Assembly: GCA_934565655.1 (NCBI GenBank)
Contig: CAKTIE010000018.1
Location: 1-32,762, forward strand
Direction: 5' to 3'
Source: an uncultured Oscillospiraceae bacterium
GTDB taxonomy: Bacteria; Bacillota; Clostridia; Oscillospirales; Oscillospiraceae
Length of the DNA: 32,762 bases
Shown here: piece after piece, positions 7,133 through 16,500 of the stretch
Numbering within the stretch: the first letter of the stretch is position 1
How the letters are laid out: each line of letters starts with the position of its first letter
Made by a program: the position numbers and the translations under genes
Notes under the pieces: generated by a model
What the model saw: the letters and a program-made list of their open reading frames with translations, nothing else
The model's database searches: none
Told to the model about the DNA's origin: nothing

Positions 7133-8132
7133 ATTCCTCAATGGCCTGACGCACCTTGGCGATCTTCTCTGCCAGCTCCGCAAAAGCCGTGCAGCTGAGG
7201 GACTGGGCCGCGTCGCTGAGGGCGGCGGCAGGCCGGTCATGCACCTCGATCATCACGCCGTCAGCTCCTGCCGCGGCGGCGGCCAGCGCCAGCGGCGCTA
7301 CCAGCTCGCTGCTGCCTGCCGCGTGGCTGGGATCCACGATCACCGGCAGGTGGGTCATCTGCTTCAGCACCGGGATAGCGCTGATGTCCAGTGCCGCCCG
7401 GCTGGTCTTGGAAAAGGAGCGGATGCCCCGCTCGCACAGCACCACATTGGGATTGCCGCCCGCCAGAATGTACTCCGCCGATTGCAGCAGCTCCTCCACC
7501 GTGGCGCCAACGGCCCGCTTCAGCAGCACCGGCTTGGACTGTCCGCCCAGGGCCCGCAGCAGCTCATAGTTCTGCATGTTCCGCGCGCCCACCTGCAGCA
7601 TATCCACATGCTGGAACTGGGGCAGCTGCGCCGCGTCGGTGATCTCCGACACGGTGGGCAGGCCCATCTCCTTTCCGGTCTGGGCCAGCAGCTCCAGCGC
7701 TGGAGCGCCGAAGCCCTGAAAGGCGTAGGGCGAGGTGCGGGGCTTGTACGCGCCGCCCCGCAGTATCGACGCACCGGCGGCCTTCACAGAGCGGGCCACC
7801 GACTGCATCTGAAACGCCGACTCGATGGCGCAGGGTCCGGCCATCAGGCAGAAGCTCTCGCCGATGCGGGCCTCCCCTACCGTTACCACTGTGTTCTCCG
7901 GATGGTTCCTGCGATCCGCCAGCCGCCACACCGGCGTCAGGCGCTTCACCTCATCCACATAGGGCAGGGCCAGCAGCCGCTGCTCGTCCAGCGTCCAGGT
8001 GGGGCCCACCAGCGTCAGCAGCACGCGGCCGGCGCTCTCCGCACGGGCCGCGCCGATGCCCTCCCGGCTCAGCTGGATCACCAGCGAGCGTATCGCCGCC
8101 TCCGGCGTATCATGTTTCATAAATACCAGCAT
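7131..8132 (-). CDS. aroF: 3-deoxy-7-phosphoheptulonate (DAHP) synthase, type I-beta
   Basis: Condenses phosphoenolpyruvate and erythrose 4-phosphate in the first step of aromatic amino acid synthesis. Of 333 residues, the first 70 form the ferredoxin-like regulatory domain (MLVFMKHDTPEA...), and the rest is the TIM barrel. Seen are GPCAIES (99-105, metal ligand Cys101), GGAYKPRTSPYAFQG (126-140, substrate Lys130-Pro-Arg), KPVLLKR (200-206), VDPSH with His270, and MIEVH with Glu296; the last ligand is likely Asp307 in ALSD. GGAGG lies before the ATG. No other shikimate gene is in the window. The N-terminal domain suggests feedback control by an aromatic end product. Confidence 0.94.
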   Translation of the reverse strand: MLVFMKHDTPEAAIRSLVIQLSREGIGAARAESAGRVLLTLVGPTWTLDEQRLLALPYVDEVKRLTPVWRLADRRNHPENTVVTVGEARIGESFCLMAGPCAIESAFQMQSVARSVKAAGASILRGGAYKPRTSPYAFQGFGAPALELLAQTGKEMGLPTVSEITDAAQLPQFQHVDMLQVGARNMQNYELLRALGGQSKPVLLKRAVGATVEELLQSAEYILAGGNPNVVLCERGIRSFSKTSRAALDISAIPVLKQMTHLPVIVDPSHAAGSSELVAPLALAAAAAGADGVMIEVHDRPAAALSDAAQSLSCTAFAELAEKIAKVRQAIEE

Positions 8133-8184
8133 ATTGGCCTCCGAAAATCAGCCCAAACGGGCGAATTGTGTTCTTAGCTTATTT

Positions 8185-8213
8185 AATATAGCACACTTTT
8201 CATCCCTTGGCAA
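8185..8213 (-). promoter_or_regulatory. Promoter of the DAHP synthase gene
   Basis: TTGCCA (8208-8213), 17 bases, TATATT (8185-8190) on the minus strand. The leader of about 45 bases holds a small GCCC/GGGC hairpin (about 8152-8163) but is too short for a T-box. Confidence 0.6.
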
Positions 8214-8261
8214 CACATCCCTCCTAATGCGCCATATCATATTTCTTAGCGTTGGACATTA

Positions 8262-8289
8262 TTGACAATGGCCGCAAACCTGTTATAAT
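8262..8289 (+). promoter_or_regulatory. Consensus promoter of the degV-like gene
   Basis: TTGACA (8262-8267), 16 bases, TATAAT (8284-8289); the ATG follows at 8319 after AAAGGAGA. Confidence 0.75.
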
Positions 8290-8318
8290 GGCGCTGAGGA
8301 GAAAGGAGAATCAACACT

Positions 8319-9218
8319 ATGTCTTGTAACTTTACATTGAGCTGCTGCTCCACCGTGGATGTGCCGTACAGCTATCTGGAAAGCCGCCATATCCCGGTTC
8401 TTTTTTACACCTATGTGGTGGATGACGTGACCTATGTGGACGACATGGGCCGCGATCCCAACGCCCTGCCCCATTTCTATGAGATGCTGGCGGCGGGCAA
8501 GCTGCCCCAGACCAGCCAGATCAACGTGGCCGAATACGCCGAGTTCTTTGAAGGACTGCTGAAGCAGGGCGGCGATGTGCTGCACCTGGGCTTCACCTCC
8601 GGCCAGTCCGGCTCCATCCACAATGCCTTCATCGCCGCCGACATGATGCGGGAGAAGTACCCCGGCCAGAAGCTGCTGGTGGTGGACACCCTGTGCTCCT
8701 CCTCCGGCTACGGCCTGCTGGTGGATACGGTGGCCGATATGCGTGACGCGGGCGCTTCCATCGAGGAAGCCTATCAGTGGGCGCTGGACAACCGCAACAA
8801 GGTGCACCACCAGTTCTTCTCCACCGATATGACCCAGTTCCGCCGCACGGGACGCGTGTCCGGCGCTGCCGCCGCCATCGCCACGGTGCTGAACATCTGC
8901 CCCATCATGCGTCTGGACAACAAGGGCGCCATCAAGGCCTACGACAAGGTGCGGGGCAAGCACAAGGCCATCGAGACCACGGTGAACACCATGGAGCAGC
9001 ACGCCCAGGGCGGCCGCGACTACGACCAGCGCTGCTGGATCTGCCACTCCCAGTGCCTTGATCTGGCCCAGCAGCTGGCCGCGCAGCTGGAGGTGCGCTT
9101 CCCCCACCTGAAGGGCAAGATCCGCATCTGCGACATCGGCACCATCATCGGCAGCCACGCCGGCCCCGGCACGGTAGCCGTGTTCTTCTATGGCGACGAG
9201 CGCCCCGAAATGGAATGA
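8319..9218 (+). CDS. DegV family fatty-acid-binding protein
   Basis: DegV proteins bind a long-chain fatty acid; in Firmicutes such proteins (FakB) present the acid to a fatty acid kinase. The 299 residues contain the family's TSQ motif (65-67, in KLPQTSQIN), the SGQSGSIHNA loop (about 98-107) that corresponds to the usual SGLSGTYQSA, and the FRRTGRVSG segment matching FLKKGGRIS-type sequence of the C-terminal lobe. The usual first-strand motif TDSTADLP is changed to CCSTVDVP. No FakA kinase is nearby. It is monocistronic, with its own consensus promoter and a strong terminator. Confidence 0.88.
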   Translation: MSCNFTLSCCSTVDVPYSYLESRHIPVLFYTYVVDDVTYVDDMGRDPNALPHFYEMLAAGKLPQTSQINVAEYAEFFEGLLKQGGDVLHLGFTSGQSGSIHNAFIAADMMREKYPGQKLLVVDTLCSSSGYGLLVDTVADMRDAGASIEEAYQWALDNRNKVHHQFFSTDMTQFRRTGRVSGAAAAIATVLNICPIMRLDNKGAIKAYDKVRGKHKAIETTVNTMEQHAQGGRDYDQRCWICHSQCLDLAQQLAAQLEVRFPHLKGKIRICDIGTIIGSHAGPGTVAVFFYGDERPEME

Positions 9219-9256
9219 CCTCCGCGCTGACCAGACAGCGCCTGATCACGATCCGC

Positions 9257-9295
9257 AAAAAACGGCCGGTGAGTTGTGCTCACCGGCCGTTTTTT
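9257..9295. terminator. Terminator of the degV-like gene, probably bidirectional
   Basis: The 17-bp stem AAAAAACGGCCGGTGAG/CTCACCGGCCGTTTTTT (9257-9273 with 9279-9295) lies just before the stop of the convergent membrane-protein gene. Confidence 0.85.
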
Positions 9296-9296
9296 C

Positions 9297-10451
9297 TTAT
9301 GCAAATATCAGCTTCATCAGCAGACGCATGCCCACATACCCGGCAATGGCCGCCAGCCATGCCAGTCCTATGTGGGTGCTCTGCGGCTTTGTACGCGGCA
9401 CCTGCTGGTCATAGAGCCGGTGGTTTTCGCGGGTCAGCCCCACCAGCGCCTCCGGATTGCGGCTGCCCACCGCCTGTACGATGGCGTCAGCTGTGCGGCG
9501 GCTGGCGCCGCGCCGCAGACGCAGGGCGTAGGAACGGCCGTCATAGGTCAGCAGCTGCACCACCATAGAGCGGAACCACAGCAGCCGCGTCTCGTGGCGG
9601 TAGACCCACAGCACGTCCGCCAGCGGCAGTACCAGATTCTGCCGCCGGCCATAAATGAACGCGGTGCTCACCAGCGCGTCGGATCGGAGGTCACCCTGCA
9701 AATAGTGAAACTCGCTCTCTGCCCGTTCCAGCAGCCCCGCCTTTCTCAGCCACTTCAGCTCCTTGCCCAGCTGTACGGAATACACGATCGCCTGCGCCAG
9801 AAATATCACCGCAAACAGCAGCACCAGCAGCGCCATCCACAGGAAATCGTTGTCCAGATCCGTAGGCTTTTTTGTGGCATCAATATAGTAATCGCCGTAG
9901 TATGTAATAAACTCCTCGCTGGTCGTGCCGTCATTGCTGGCAATATCCGCGATGTAGTCCTCCGGGGTCGCGCAGATCATGCCGCTCAGCCGCACAGGCG
10001 CAGGCTTATCCGCCGCCGGTGTGTCCGCTCCGCCCTCCGCCGGGATATCCGCCGAGAGGGGCGACAGCGGCTCGCCGGACTGTCCTGTGGCATCCAGCAG
10101 GTCGGACGTCTCACCGGCGGTATACGCCACGATATCGGCAAACTGCGCGTACTGCGCCTCGTCCAGCCGCACCAGATGGCCGTAGCCCCTGGCATCCCAC
10201 GCAATATAGAATACCTCCTGCTCACCGTCGCCGTGGGTCACCTTATAGACCCACTCCGTCATATACTGCACGTCAATGTAATTATAGTCGTCCAGATATA
10301 CCTCGCCCTCCGTCAGCGGCGTCATCTCCATGGCCTCCAGCACCTTCTGCTGCAAAACGCCCAGCACGGCGCAGCCTGCGGTCACCACCAGCAGCACGAC
10401 GGCCACGATCCACCACGCGGCGGAATGTCTGATATAACGGCGCATTTCCAT
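9297..10451 (-). CDS. Membrane protein of unknown function, three predicted membrane segments
   Basis: I do not recognise the family with confidence. The 384 residues show hydrophobic segments at about 12-33, 203-226 and 361-380. Between the first two lies a large, acidic, tyrosine-rich region (about 36-200) with a proline/alanine-rich linker near 130-153, presumably outside the cell. A basic region (about 228-355), with motifs such as LPLADVLWVYRHETR and LLTYDGRSYALRL, looks like a folded cytoplasmic domain. The gene follows a lipoprotein gene on the same strand with a 76-base gap, so the two may be co-transcribed. The start site has only a weak GGGAAGAGA ahead. Confidence 0.75.
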   Translation of the reverse strand: MEMRRYIRHSAAWWIVAVVLLVVTAGCAVLGVLQQKVLEAMEMTPLTEGEVYLDDYNYIDVQYMTEWVYKVTHGDGEQEVFYIAWDARGYGHLVRLDEAQYAQFADIVAYTAGETSDLLDATGQSGEPLSPLSADIPAEGGADTPAADKPAPVRLSGMICATPEDYIADIASNDGTTSEEFITYYGDYYIDATKKPTDLDNDFLWMALLVLLFAVIFLAQAIVYSVQLGKELKWLRKAGLLERAESEFHYLQGDLRSDALVSTAFIYGRRQNLVLPLADVLWVYRHETRLLWFRSMVVQLLTYDGRSYALRLRRGASRRTADAIVQAVGSRNPEALVGLTRENHRLYDQQVPRTKPQSTHIGLAWLAAIAGYVGMRLLMKLIFA

Positions 10452-10527
10452 ATTCTCTTCCCTATCCCTTTTCTTTTGTATAAGCGGTCATTCGCTCATC
10501 TAAGCATACCTGACCGGATGCGCCGTG

Positions 10528-10992
10528 TCAACCTATTTCTCGCGCCGTGACGCCGCTCGTGTCCACCGTCCGGTAGCGCTCCGGGGCAAAGCCGTCCCGC
10601 AGCGCTTCGGGGATATGGCTGACGCCGTTGATATAGCGGAACGTCCCGTCGATATGGCCCACGAAATTATACACGGTCTTCCATTGGCCGCTGGCGTCCT
10701 GCAAATCCAGCGTCAGCGCATAGAGCCCGTCGTTCACCTTGTCGATCCGCCGGATACGGTAATCCTGAATGGCGCATCCGGAGCGGATATAGAGATCCCG
10801 GTGAGCATCCTGCGAATAGTACTCGTTCTCCTCAAAATGGCAGTATTCCACCGCCCGCTCCATGCCGCCGTCCCGGAACGCCTGTAAGTACCGTTCCGCG
10901 CACCGCTCCACAGCCCGCTGCTCTCCGCCGCAGCCCAACAGGGTCAGCGCCATGGCCGCCGCCAGCAGCATCAGCAACATTCTCCGCTTCAT
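10528..10992 (-). CDS. Small predicted lipoprotein, NTF2/DUF4878-like layout
   Basis: A 154-residue exported lipoprotein: basic start MKRR, a hydrophobic stretch, and the lipobox LLGC with Cys21 as the lipidation site. After it comes a compact alpha+beta domain starting AVERCAERYLQAFRDGG and ending near a YINGVSHIPE segment; this order (helix, then strands) resembles NTF2-like lipoproteins, but that is a loose resemblance. The ATG at 10992 is preferred over the TTG two codons upstream because GGGAG is then at normal spacing. It is first of two genes, followed by the three-segment membrane protein, suggesting a shared envelope role. Confidence 0.75.
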   Translation of the reverse strand: MKRRMLLMLLAAAMALTLLGCGGEQRAVERCAERYLQAFRDGGMERAVEYCHFEENEYYSQDAHRDLYIRSGCAIQDYRIRRIDKVNDGLYALTLDLQDASGQWKTVYNFVGHIDGTFRYINGVSHIPEALRDGFAPERYRTVDTSGVTAREIG

Positions 10993-11031
10993 AGGCAAGC
11001 TCCCTTCCCGCTCTGTTGATGTTCTGACTTC

Positions 11032-11060
11032 ATTCTATTGCGGGTTGCCCGAAAAGACAA
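11032..11060 (-). promoter_or_regulatory. Promoter of the lipoprotein-membrane protein pair
   Basis: TTGTCT (11055-11060), 17 bases, TAGAAT (11032-11037) on the minus strand, 40 bases upstream of the start codon. Confidence 0.5.
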
Positions 11061-11149
11061 CCGACGGTTGGTTGAGTTTCCCTTCTATTTATATAGACGC
11101 TGAATAACGGAAAAAGTTTCGCTTTTTTGGCAGATTTCGCAAATAATTT

Positions 11150-11178
11150 AAAAAGAGGAGGGCGCTGCCCTCCTCTTT
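11150..11178 (-). terminator. Terminator of the hflX-yigZ operon
   Basis: The 12-bp stem AAAGAGGAGGGC/GCCCTCCTCTTT (11152-11163 with 11167-11178) is followed by TTTTTAAA on the minus strand, 14 bases after the yigZ stop. Confidence 0.8.
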
Positions 11179-11191
11179 GTCATATTCCGTA

Positions 11192-11827
11192 TTACCGAAC
11201 CTCCACCCGCGGCCCCGGACGGAATTCCTCCGCCAGTACCCGGATGGTGATGCCTCCGGCGGACAGCTCCGTCAACCGCGCCTGCAGGGCTTCCGCTCTT
11301 TCCGCAGGCAGTGAGATGGACAGCACCACATCCGCGCCGTAGGTCACATCGTCGATCACGCCGCCCTGACCCTCGATCTCCAGCTTCACCCGCTCCAACA
11401 GCGGATAGGTGCAGGGCACCTCCACCCTGGCCCACGCGCCCATCACCGCCACACCGGAGGCGACCAGCGCATCCTTGGCCCCCTTGGAATAGGCGCGGGT
11501 CAGGCCGCCCGCGCCCAGCAGGATGCCGCCGAAATACCGGGTCACCACGCAGCACACGTTGGTGACCTCCTCCCGCTCCAGCACCTTCAGCATGGGCTGT
11601 CCGGCGGTTCCCTGGGGCTCGCCGTCGTCGCTGTACCGGGCGGTGGTGGGGCCGATGCGGTAGCACCAGCAGTTGTGGCGGGCGTCGTAGTATTTGGCCT
11701 TCATATCCTTGATATACTGCTGGGCCTGCTCCTCCGTCTCCACCGGCCAGATGTGGCTGATGAAGCGGGAGCGCTTCTCCACGAACTCGCTGTCCGCCGC
11801 CTGAAAGGGCACTCTGAACCCGCTCAT
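11192..11827 (-). CDS. yigZ: YigZ / IMPACT family protein
   Basis: A 211-residue protein of the UPF0029/IMPACT family, related to eukaryotic regulators of Gcn2; the bacterial role is not settled. The N-terminal IMPACT domain shows DDGEPQGTAGQPML (67-80) and VTRYFGGILLGAGGLTRAYS (95-114), both family hallmarks. The C-terminal part (about 135-211) is the smaller ferredoxin-like domain. The start at 11827 is chosen because GGAGG precedes it and its ATG overlaps the hflX stop by four bases (ATGA), indicating translational coupling. The pairing with the ribosome-splitting GTPase HflX fits a role around translation, which is inference. Confidence 0.92.
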   Translation of the reverse strand: MSGFRVPFQAADSEFVEKRSRFISHIWPVETEEQAQQYIKDMKAKYYDARHNCWCYRIGPTTARYSDDGEPQGTAGQPMLKVLEREEVTNVCCVVTRYFGGILLGAGGLTRAYSKGAKDALVASGVAVMGAWARVEVPCTYPLLERVKLEIEGQGGVIDDVTYGADVVLSISLPAERAEALQARLTELSAGGITIRVLAEEFRPGPRVEVR

Positions 11828-13128
11828 TCCCAGTCCTCCTTCGGTGGCTGCCAGCCCTCGATATAGTCCTTCAGCTGGCCCAGCAGCCGGGGATTGCACA
11901 CGGCCACCACGTCCACCGTGGCGCCGTACTCCACGCTCTCCACTTTGGCCTCCCGGTACAGGCTGTCCAGCGCCCCCGCCTTGTCGTAGGGCAGGTGCAG
12001 CGTCACCCGCTTGGTGCCCTTGTCCAGTTTTTTGTCGATCAGCGCCAGCAGGTCGGGGATGCCCTCCCCCGTCTTGGCGGAGATGGCCACGGCGTCGGCC
12101 TCCTTGGCCCGTTCGCCGGGGAAGCTGAGGTCGGACTTGTTATATACCCGGATGCAGGGGATGGTGTCGGCTCCCAGCTCGCGGATCAGGCGATCCACCG
12201 TGTCGGCCTGCTGCCGCCATTGGAGGTTGGAGGAGTCGATCACATGCAGCAGCAGGTCGGCGTACTCCAGCTCCTCCAGCGTGGCCTTGAAGGCCTCCAC
12301 CAGCTGGTGGGGCAGCTTGCGGATAAAGCCCACCGTGTCGGAGATCACCACATCCAGCGTATCGCTGACGGTAAGGAGCCGGGTGGTGGTGTCCAGCGTG
12401 TCGAACAGGCGGTTATTGGCGGGGATGTCAGCCCCGGTGATGGCGTTCAGCAGCGTGGACTTGCCCGCGTTGGTATAGCCCACGATGGCCACCACGGGGA
12501 TCTCGTTCTTGCTGCGGCGCTGGCGCTGGGTGGCGCGCACCCGGCGCACTTCCTCCAGCTCGTCCTTCAGCTTGTCGATCTTGCGGCGGATGTGGCGGCG
12601 GTCGGTCTCCAGCTGGGTCTCGCCGGGGCCTTTCGTGCCGATGGGAGAGCCTCCGGTGCCGCCCTGCCGCTCCAGATGGCTCCACATGCCGATCAGACGG
12701 GGCAGCAGGTACTGGTACTGGGCCAGCTCCACCTGCAAGCAGCCCTCCTTGGTTCTGGCCCGCTGGGCAAAGATATCCAGGATCAGGCCGCTGCGGTCAA
12801 TGACCTGCACGCCCAGCAGCTCGGTCAGGACGCGGATCTGGGACGGCGACAGGTCGTTGTCGAAGATCACCATGGTGGCCTTTTCGTTGTCCACCATGCG
12901 CTTGACCTCCTCCACCTTGCCCTCACCGATGAAGCTGTGGGGATCGGGCTTCTCCCGGCTCTGCAGGATGATGCCTGCCGTGTCGCCGCCCGCCGTATCC
13001 ACCAGTTCCGAAAGCTCCATCAGGCTCTCCTCGTCGGCGCTGTCCTCGCCCAGCACCGGCGAGCGCAGGCCCACCAGCACGGCGTGGTCACGGGATTCCT
13101 TGTTATTTTCCAAAGTCTTACGTTCCAT
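11824..13128 (-). CDS. hflX: GTPase HflX
   Basis: HflX binds the 50S subunit and splits stalled or hibernating ribosomes. The 434 residues have the N-terminal HflX domain (about 15-180) with DNDLSPSQIRVL (90-101) and GGTGGSPIGTKGPGETQLE (156-174), a basic coiled linker (176-208), and a G domain with GYTNAGKST (217-225), DTVGF (264-268) and NKSD (330-333). The start at 13128 (MERKTL) is an ATG with GAGGG just ahead; an in-frame TTG five codons upstream is the alternative. It has its own promoter, inside the short gap behind the rpmE terminator, and overlaps yigZ. Confidence 0.95.
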   Translation of the reverse strand: MERKTLENNKESRDHAVLVGLRSPVLGEDSADEESLMELSELVDTAGGDTAGIILQSREKPDPHSFIGEGKVEEVKRMVDNEKATMVIFDNDLSPSQIRVLTELLGVQVIDRSGLILDIFAQRARTKEGCLQVELAQYQYLLPRLIGMWSHLERQGGTGGSPIGTKGPGETQLETDRRHIRRKIDKLKDELEEVRRVRATQRQRRSKNEIPVVAIVGYTNAGKSTLLNAITGADIPANNRLFDTLDTTTRLLTVSDTLDVVISDTVGFIRKLPHQLVEAFKATLEELEYADLLLHVIDSSNLQWRQQADTVDRLIRELGADTIPCIRVYNKSDLSFPGERAKEADAVAISAKTGEGIPDLLALIDKKLDKGTKRVTLHLPYDKAGALDSLYREAKVESVEYGATVDVVAVCNPRLLGQLKDYIEGWQPPKEDWE

Positions 13129-13157
13129 AGTACCCTCGGTCAAAAGAATTTTTCCTT

Positions 13158-13186
13158 ATTATATACGTTTTCCCGTCGGTTGTAAA
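13158..13186 (-). promoter_or_regulatory. Promoter of hflX-yigZ
   Basis: TTTACA (13181-13186), 17 bases, TATAAT (13158-13163) on the minus strand, immediately downstream of the rpmE terminator. Confidence 0.65.
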
Positions 13187-13188
13187 CG

Positions 13189-13222
13189 AAAAAAAGACCT
13201 GCATCCGAAGATGCAGGTCTTT
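13189..13222 (-). terminator. Terminator of rpmE
   Basis: The 13-bp stem AAAGACCTGCATC/GATGCAGGTCTTT with a TTCG tetraloop (minus strand) and a following run of T. Stable UUCG loops are common in strong terminators. Confidence 0.85.
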
Positions 13223-13233
13223 CATGTGTCTTG

Positions 13234-13437
13234 TTAGCCCTCCAGGCCGAAACGCTTGTTGAACTTGGCAACGCGTCCGCCGGTATCGACAAGCTTCTGC
13301 TTGCCGGTGAAGAACGGGTGACACTTAGAGCAGACTTCCACGCGAATATCCTTCTTCGTAGAACCTGTCTCAATCACATTACCGCAGGCGCATTTGATAG
13401 TAGTCTGCTGATAATTGGGATGGATTCCTTCCTTCAT
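13234..13437 (-). CDS. rpmE: 50S ribosomal protein L31, zinc-binding (C+) form
   Basis: A 67-residue ribosomal protein that bridges the large and small subunits. It begins MKEGIHPNY and carries the four cysteines of the zinc form (Cys16, Cys18, Cys36, Cys39), which distinguishes it from the zinc-free YtiA-type paralogue. The C-terminus [12 protein letters not shown] is typical. AAAGGGG precedes the ATG. It is transcribed alone from a good promoter and closed by a UUCG-loop terminator. The C+ form stores zinc in some bacteria; no Zur-like site was recognised here. Confidence 0.97.
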   Translation of the reverse strand: MKEGIHPNYQQTTIKCACGNVIETGSTKKDIRVEVCSKCHPFFTGKQKLVDTGGRVAKFNKRFGLEG

Positions 13438-13499
13438 TGCTCTGGTTCACCCCTTTCCGGTACACTTGTCGTCTGGTTTTACCCATAAACGCAACTGTG

Positions 13500-13528
13500 A
13501 TAATAGCACATCTTGCGGCAAATTGCAA
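13500..13528 (-). promoter_or_regulatory. Promoter of rpmE
   Basis: TTGCAA (13523-13528), 17 bases, TATTAT (13500-13505) on the minus strand, directly after the addA stop. No terminator was seen between addA and this promoter, so read-through from addBA is possible. Confidence 0.6.
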
Positions 13529-13536
13529 GTACTTTT

Positions 13537-16500
13537 TTACAATTTCACCGCAGAATTTGTGTGGAAAAAGTACAGCACCTTTTCCGTCACCTCTTTTTCC
13601 AGCACCTGCCCCAGCGCCAGCGCATAGGCCTCCAGCTGCGCCCGATAGCTCTCGGCCCGCTGAGCCTGCTGCTCTGCCGTGATACGGTCGGTCTTGAGGT
13701 CCACCACTACAAGGCCGCCCTCCGCCGTCTCGAAGGCGCAGTCCACCACGCCCTGCAGCATCAGCTCCTCCCCAGCTGCCGCCGGATCGTACAGCGCCGC
13801 GTCCGTCAGCAGTGTGAAGCGGTACTCCCGCCAGACCTGCTTTGCCTGCCGAATGCGCTCCGCCAGCGGCGAGGACAGGAACCGTGCCACCATGGCGCAG
13901 TCCACCGCCGCGGCCTGTTGGGCCGTCAGCAGCCGCCGCCGTGCCAGCTTCTCCACCTCGCCCGCCACGGCGTCCGCCGTGGGCGGCGTGCGGAAGTCGA
14001 TGTACTGCATCACGGCGTGAACGGCCATTCCCTTTTCCGCCGCCGTCAGACCGGTAACCTCCCGCAGGAATTTCGGTTTTTCAAACAGCACCGCCCGCCG
14101 CCGGGTGGGTGCGCCCTGGGCGATCTCCTCGTCGATGGCGCGGCCCTTCAGCTGGGTAGCCGTCACCTTGCCGGGGGTGACCGTGGCGCAGGGATGGTCA
14201 TACGCCCATTCCAGCGGCGCGGGATCGAAGTCCGTCTCCCCGGGCAGATCGGCCAACACGCCGTCCTCTGCCGTAGCCTGCGCGGCGGAGGTGGGATTCT
14301 CCCACAGATACACCTGCCAGCCGCCGTCCTCCGCCGTCAGCGCAGGCGGCGTGACATCCGCCCATTGGCACAGCTTCGCGCCCGGCGCGGTACACAGCAG
14401 CGGCAGCAACACCCAATCGCCCAGACACCGGCCCGCCGCCACCGACTCCGGCGGCGTCGGCACACCTGCCACGCCCGCCAGATCAGCCACCCGCTTGCAG
14501 GCCTTCCGCATGCAGTCCACGGCGATCATCTTCTCCTGCGCGCGGGTCATAGCCACATACAGGATGCGCATCTCCTCGGACTTGCTCTCCCGCTGTAAGC
14601 GCAGAGCCACCGCCGTCTTGCTGACGGTGTCGTACCTGATACGGCGCTCCCTGTCCACGCACTCGGTGCCAAGGCCCAGCACCGGATGCACCAGCACCGG
14701 CTCCTGCACGTCCCGCGGGTCAAACCGCTTGCTGAGGTCGCACAGGAACACAATGGGGAATTCCAGTCCCTTGGACTTGTGGATGGACATGATCTGTACG
14801 CCGCCCGCGCTCTGGCGGGTGGAGAGATCCGGCGCGTCGCCGTTTTCCAGCAGCGTCCGCAGATGGGCTACAAAATCGAATACGCTCTTCTTCCCCGCTC
14901 CGGCCAGCTGCCGGGCGTAGGTATACAGCGCCACCAGATTGTCCTTCCGGGCCTGCCCGCCCGGCATGGCTCCGAACACCGCCACACAGTGGCAGGTGTT
15001 GTAGATATGCCACAGCAGCTCATCCACCGGCTCGTCCCGGGCGGCATCCCTCAACTGCGAGAGTGTCTGCAAAAACGCCTGGGTATCCTCGCTCTCATCC
15101 AGCAGCAGGGCGTCGTAGTAGTCCCCCTCCCGCCGCAGGGCGCGGATGGCCGCCAGACGATCCGGCGTAAAGCCGAACAGCGGCGAACGCAGCACGGAGA
15201 TCAGCGGCACGTCCTGCCGGGGATTGTCGATGATCTGCAGCAGCGACCACACCACGGCGATCTCCACCGAGGAGAAGAAGTCGCTGCTCTCATCAGCGGC
15301 ACAGGGGATGTCCCGCGCCGCCAGCGCCGCCGTGAAGGCCTTCAGCCGGCTGCGGGGCGAGCGCATCAAGATCACGAAATCCTCCGGCGTACACCGGCGC
15401 AGGCCGTCGCCGCCATTGACGCGGTAGCCCTCGTCCAGCATACGGCTGATGCGGTCCGCCACGAACCGGGCCTCCACCGCCGTGCGGTCGAAGTGCTCCT
15501 CCTCCGTATCGGACACGTCGATGAGATGGAACTCCGCCGCCGTGTCCTCGTGGGGCGGATAGTAGGCCGCACCGAAGTTCAGCCGCTCCTCCGGGCCGTA
15601 GTCCATCTCGCCCATCTCCGCCGACATGATGCTCTGGAAGATGGCGTTGCAGGCGTCCAGCACGCTGGCGCGGGAACGGAAGTTCTGGCTCAGCAGCACC
15701 TTGCGGGGCTGGCCGTCCTCCGCCTGCGCGGCAGGCGCGTAGGCGTTGTATTTCCGCAGGAAGATGGTGGGGTCGGCCAGACGGAAGCGGTAAATGCTCT
15801 GCTTCACGTCGCCCACGGTGAACAGGTTCTGCTCCTGCCGGGAGATGGCGGAGAAAATGCAGTTCTGCACATCGTTGGTGTCCTGATATTCGTCCACCAT
15901 GATCTCCCGGTAACGGCCCGCCACCTGCCGCGCCAGCTCCGTAGGCTGTCCCTCCGCCAGCAGCAGCTCAATGGCGTAGTGCTCCTGATCCGAGAAGTCC
16001 ATGGCATTGCGCCGCACCTTCTCCGCCTGATAGCGGCGGGTGAATTCCGCCGTCAGGTCGGTCAGCGCCAGCATGGCGGGCGCCATCACGGCCATGTCCG
16101 CCAGCAATTCCTTCTGCGGCGTCTCGAAGGGCGCCGTCAGCTTCTTCAGCGCGTCCTTGCAGGGCTTCAGCAGCGCCTGGATCCGCTCCTTCTCCGGGTT
16201 CTCGCCCCGCACCGCGCCCATGCGGCGGAAGGCAGGCCGGATGGCCGCCATGGCGGCCCAGTCGCCCTGTGCCCCGGCAAGCTGCCGCAGCTGAGCGGCG
16301 GTCTCCGTCATCCGGTCGGCATAGGCCGCGGCCACCGCGTCGTCGGTGATGCCGTCCGCCGTCTTGTCCAGCTGCGCGGCCCAGAAGTCCGCTTTGGCGG
16401 CGACATCCGCCATGATCACCTGACCGTAGGGGGACTGGCCCAGCTCCTCCGGCAGCGTCTCCCACTCCCGGCGGACCTTCTCCAGCCATTGCAGCGGATA

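Noticed and set aside
8133..8184. Leader of the DAHP synthase gene considered as a T-box or riboswitch
   Set aside because: Only about 50 bases with one four-pair hairpin; no T-box motif or alternative terminator.
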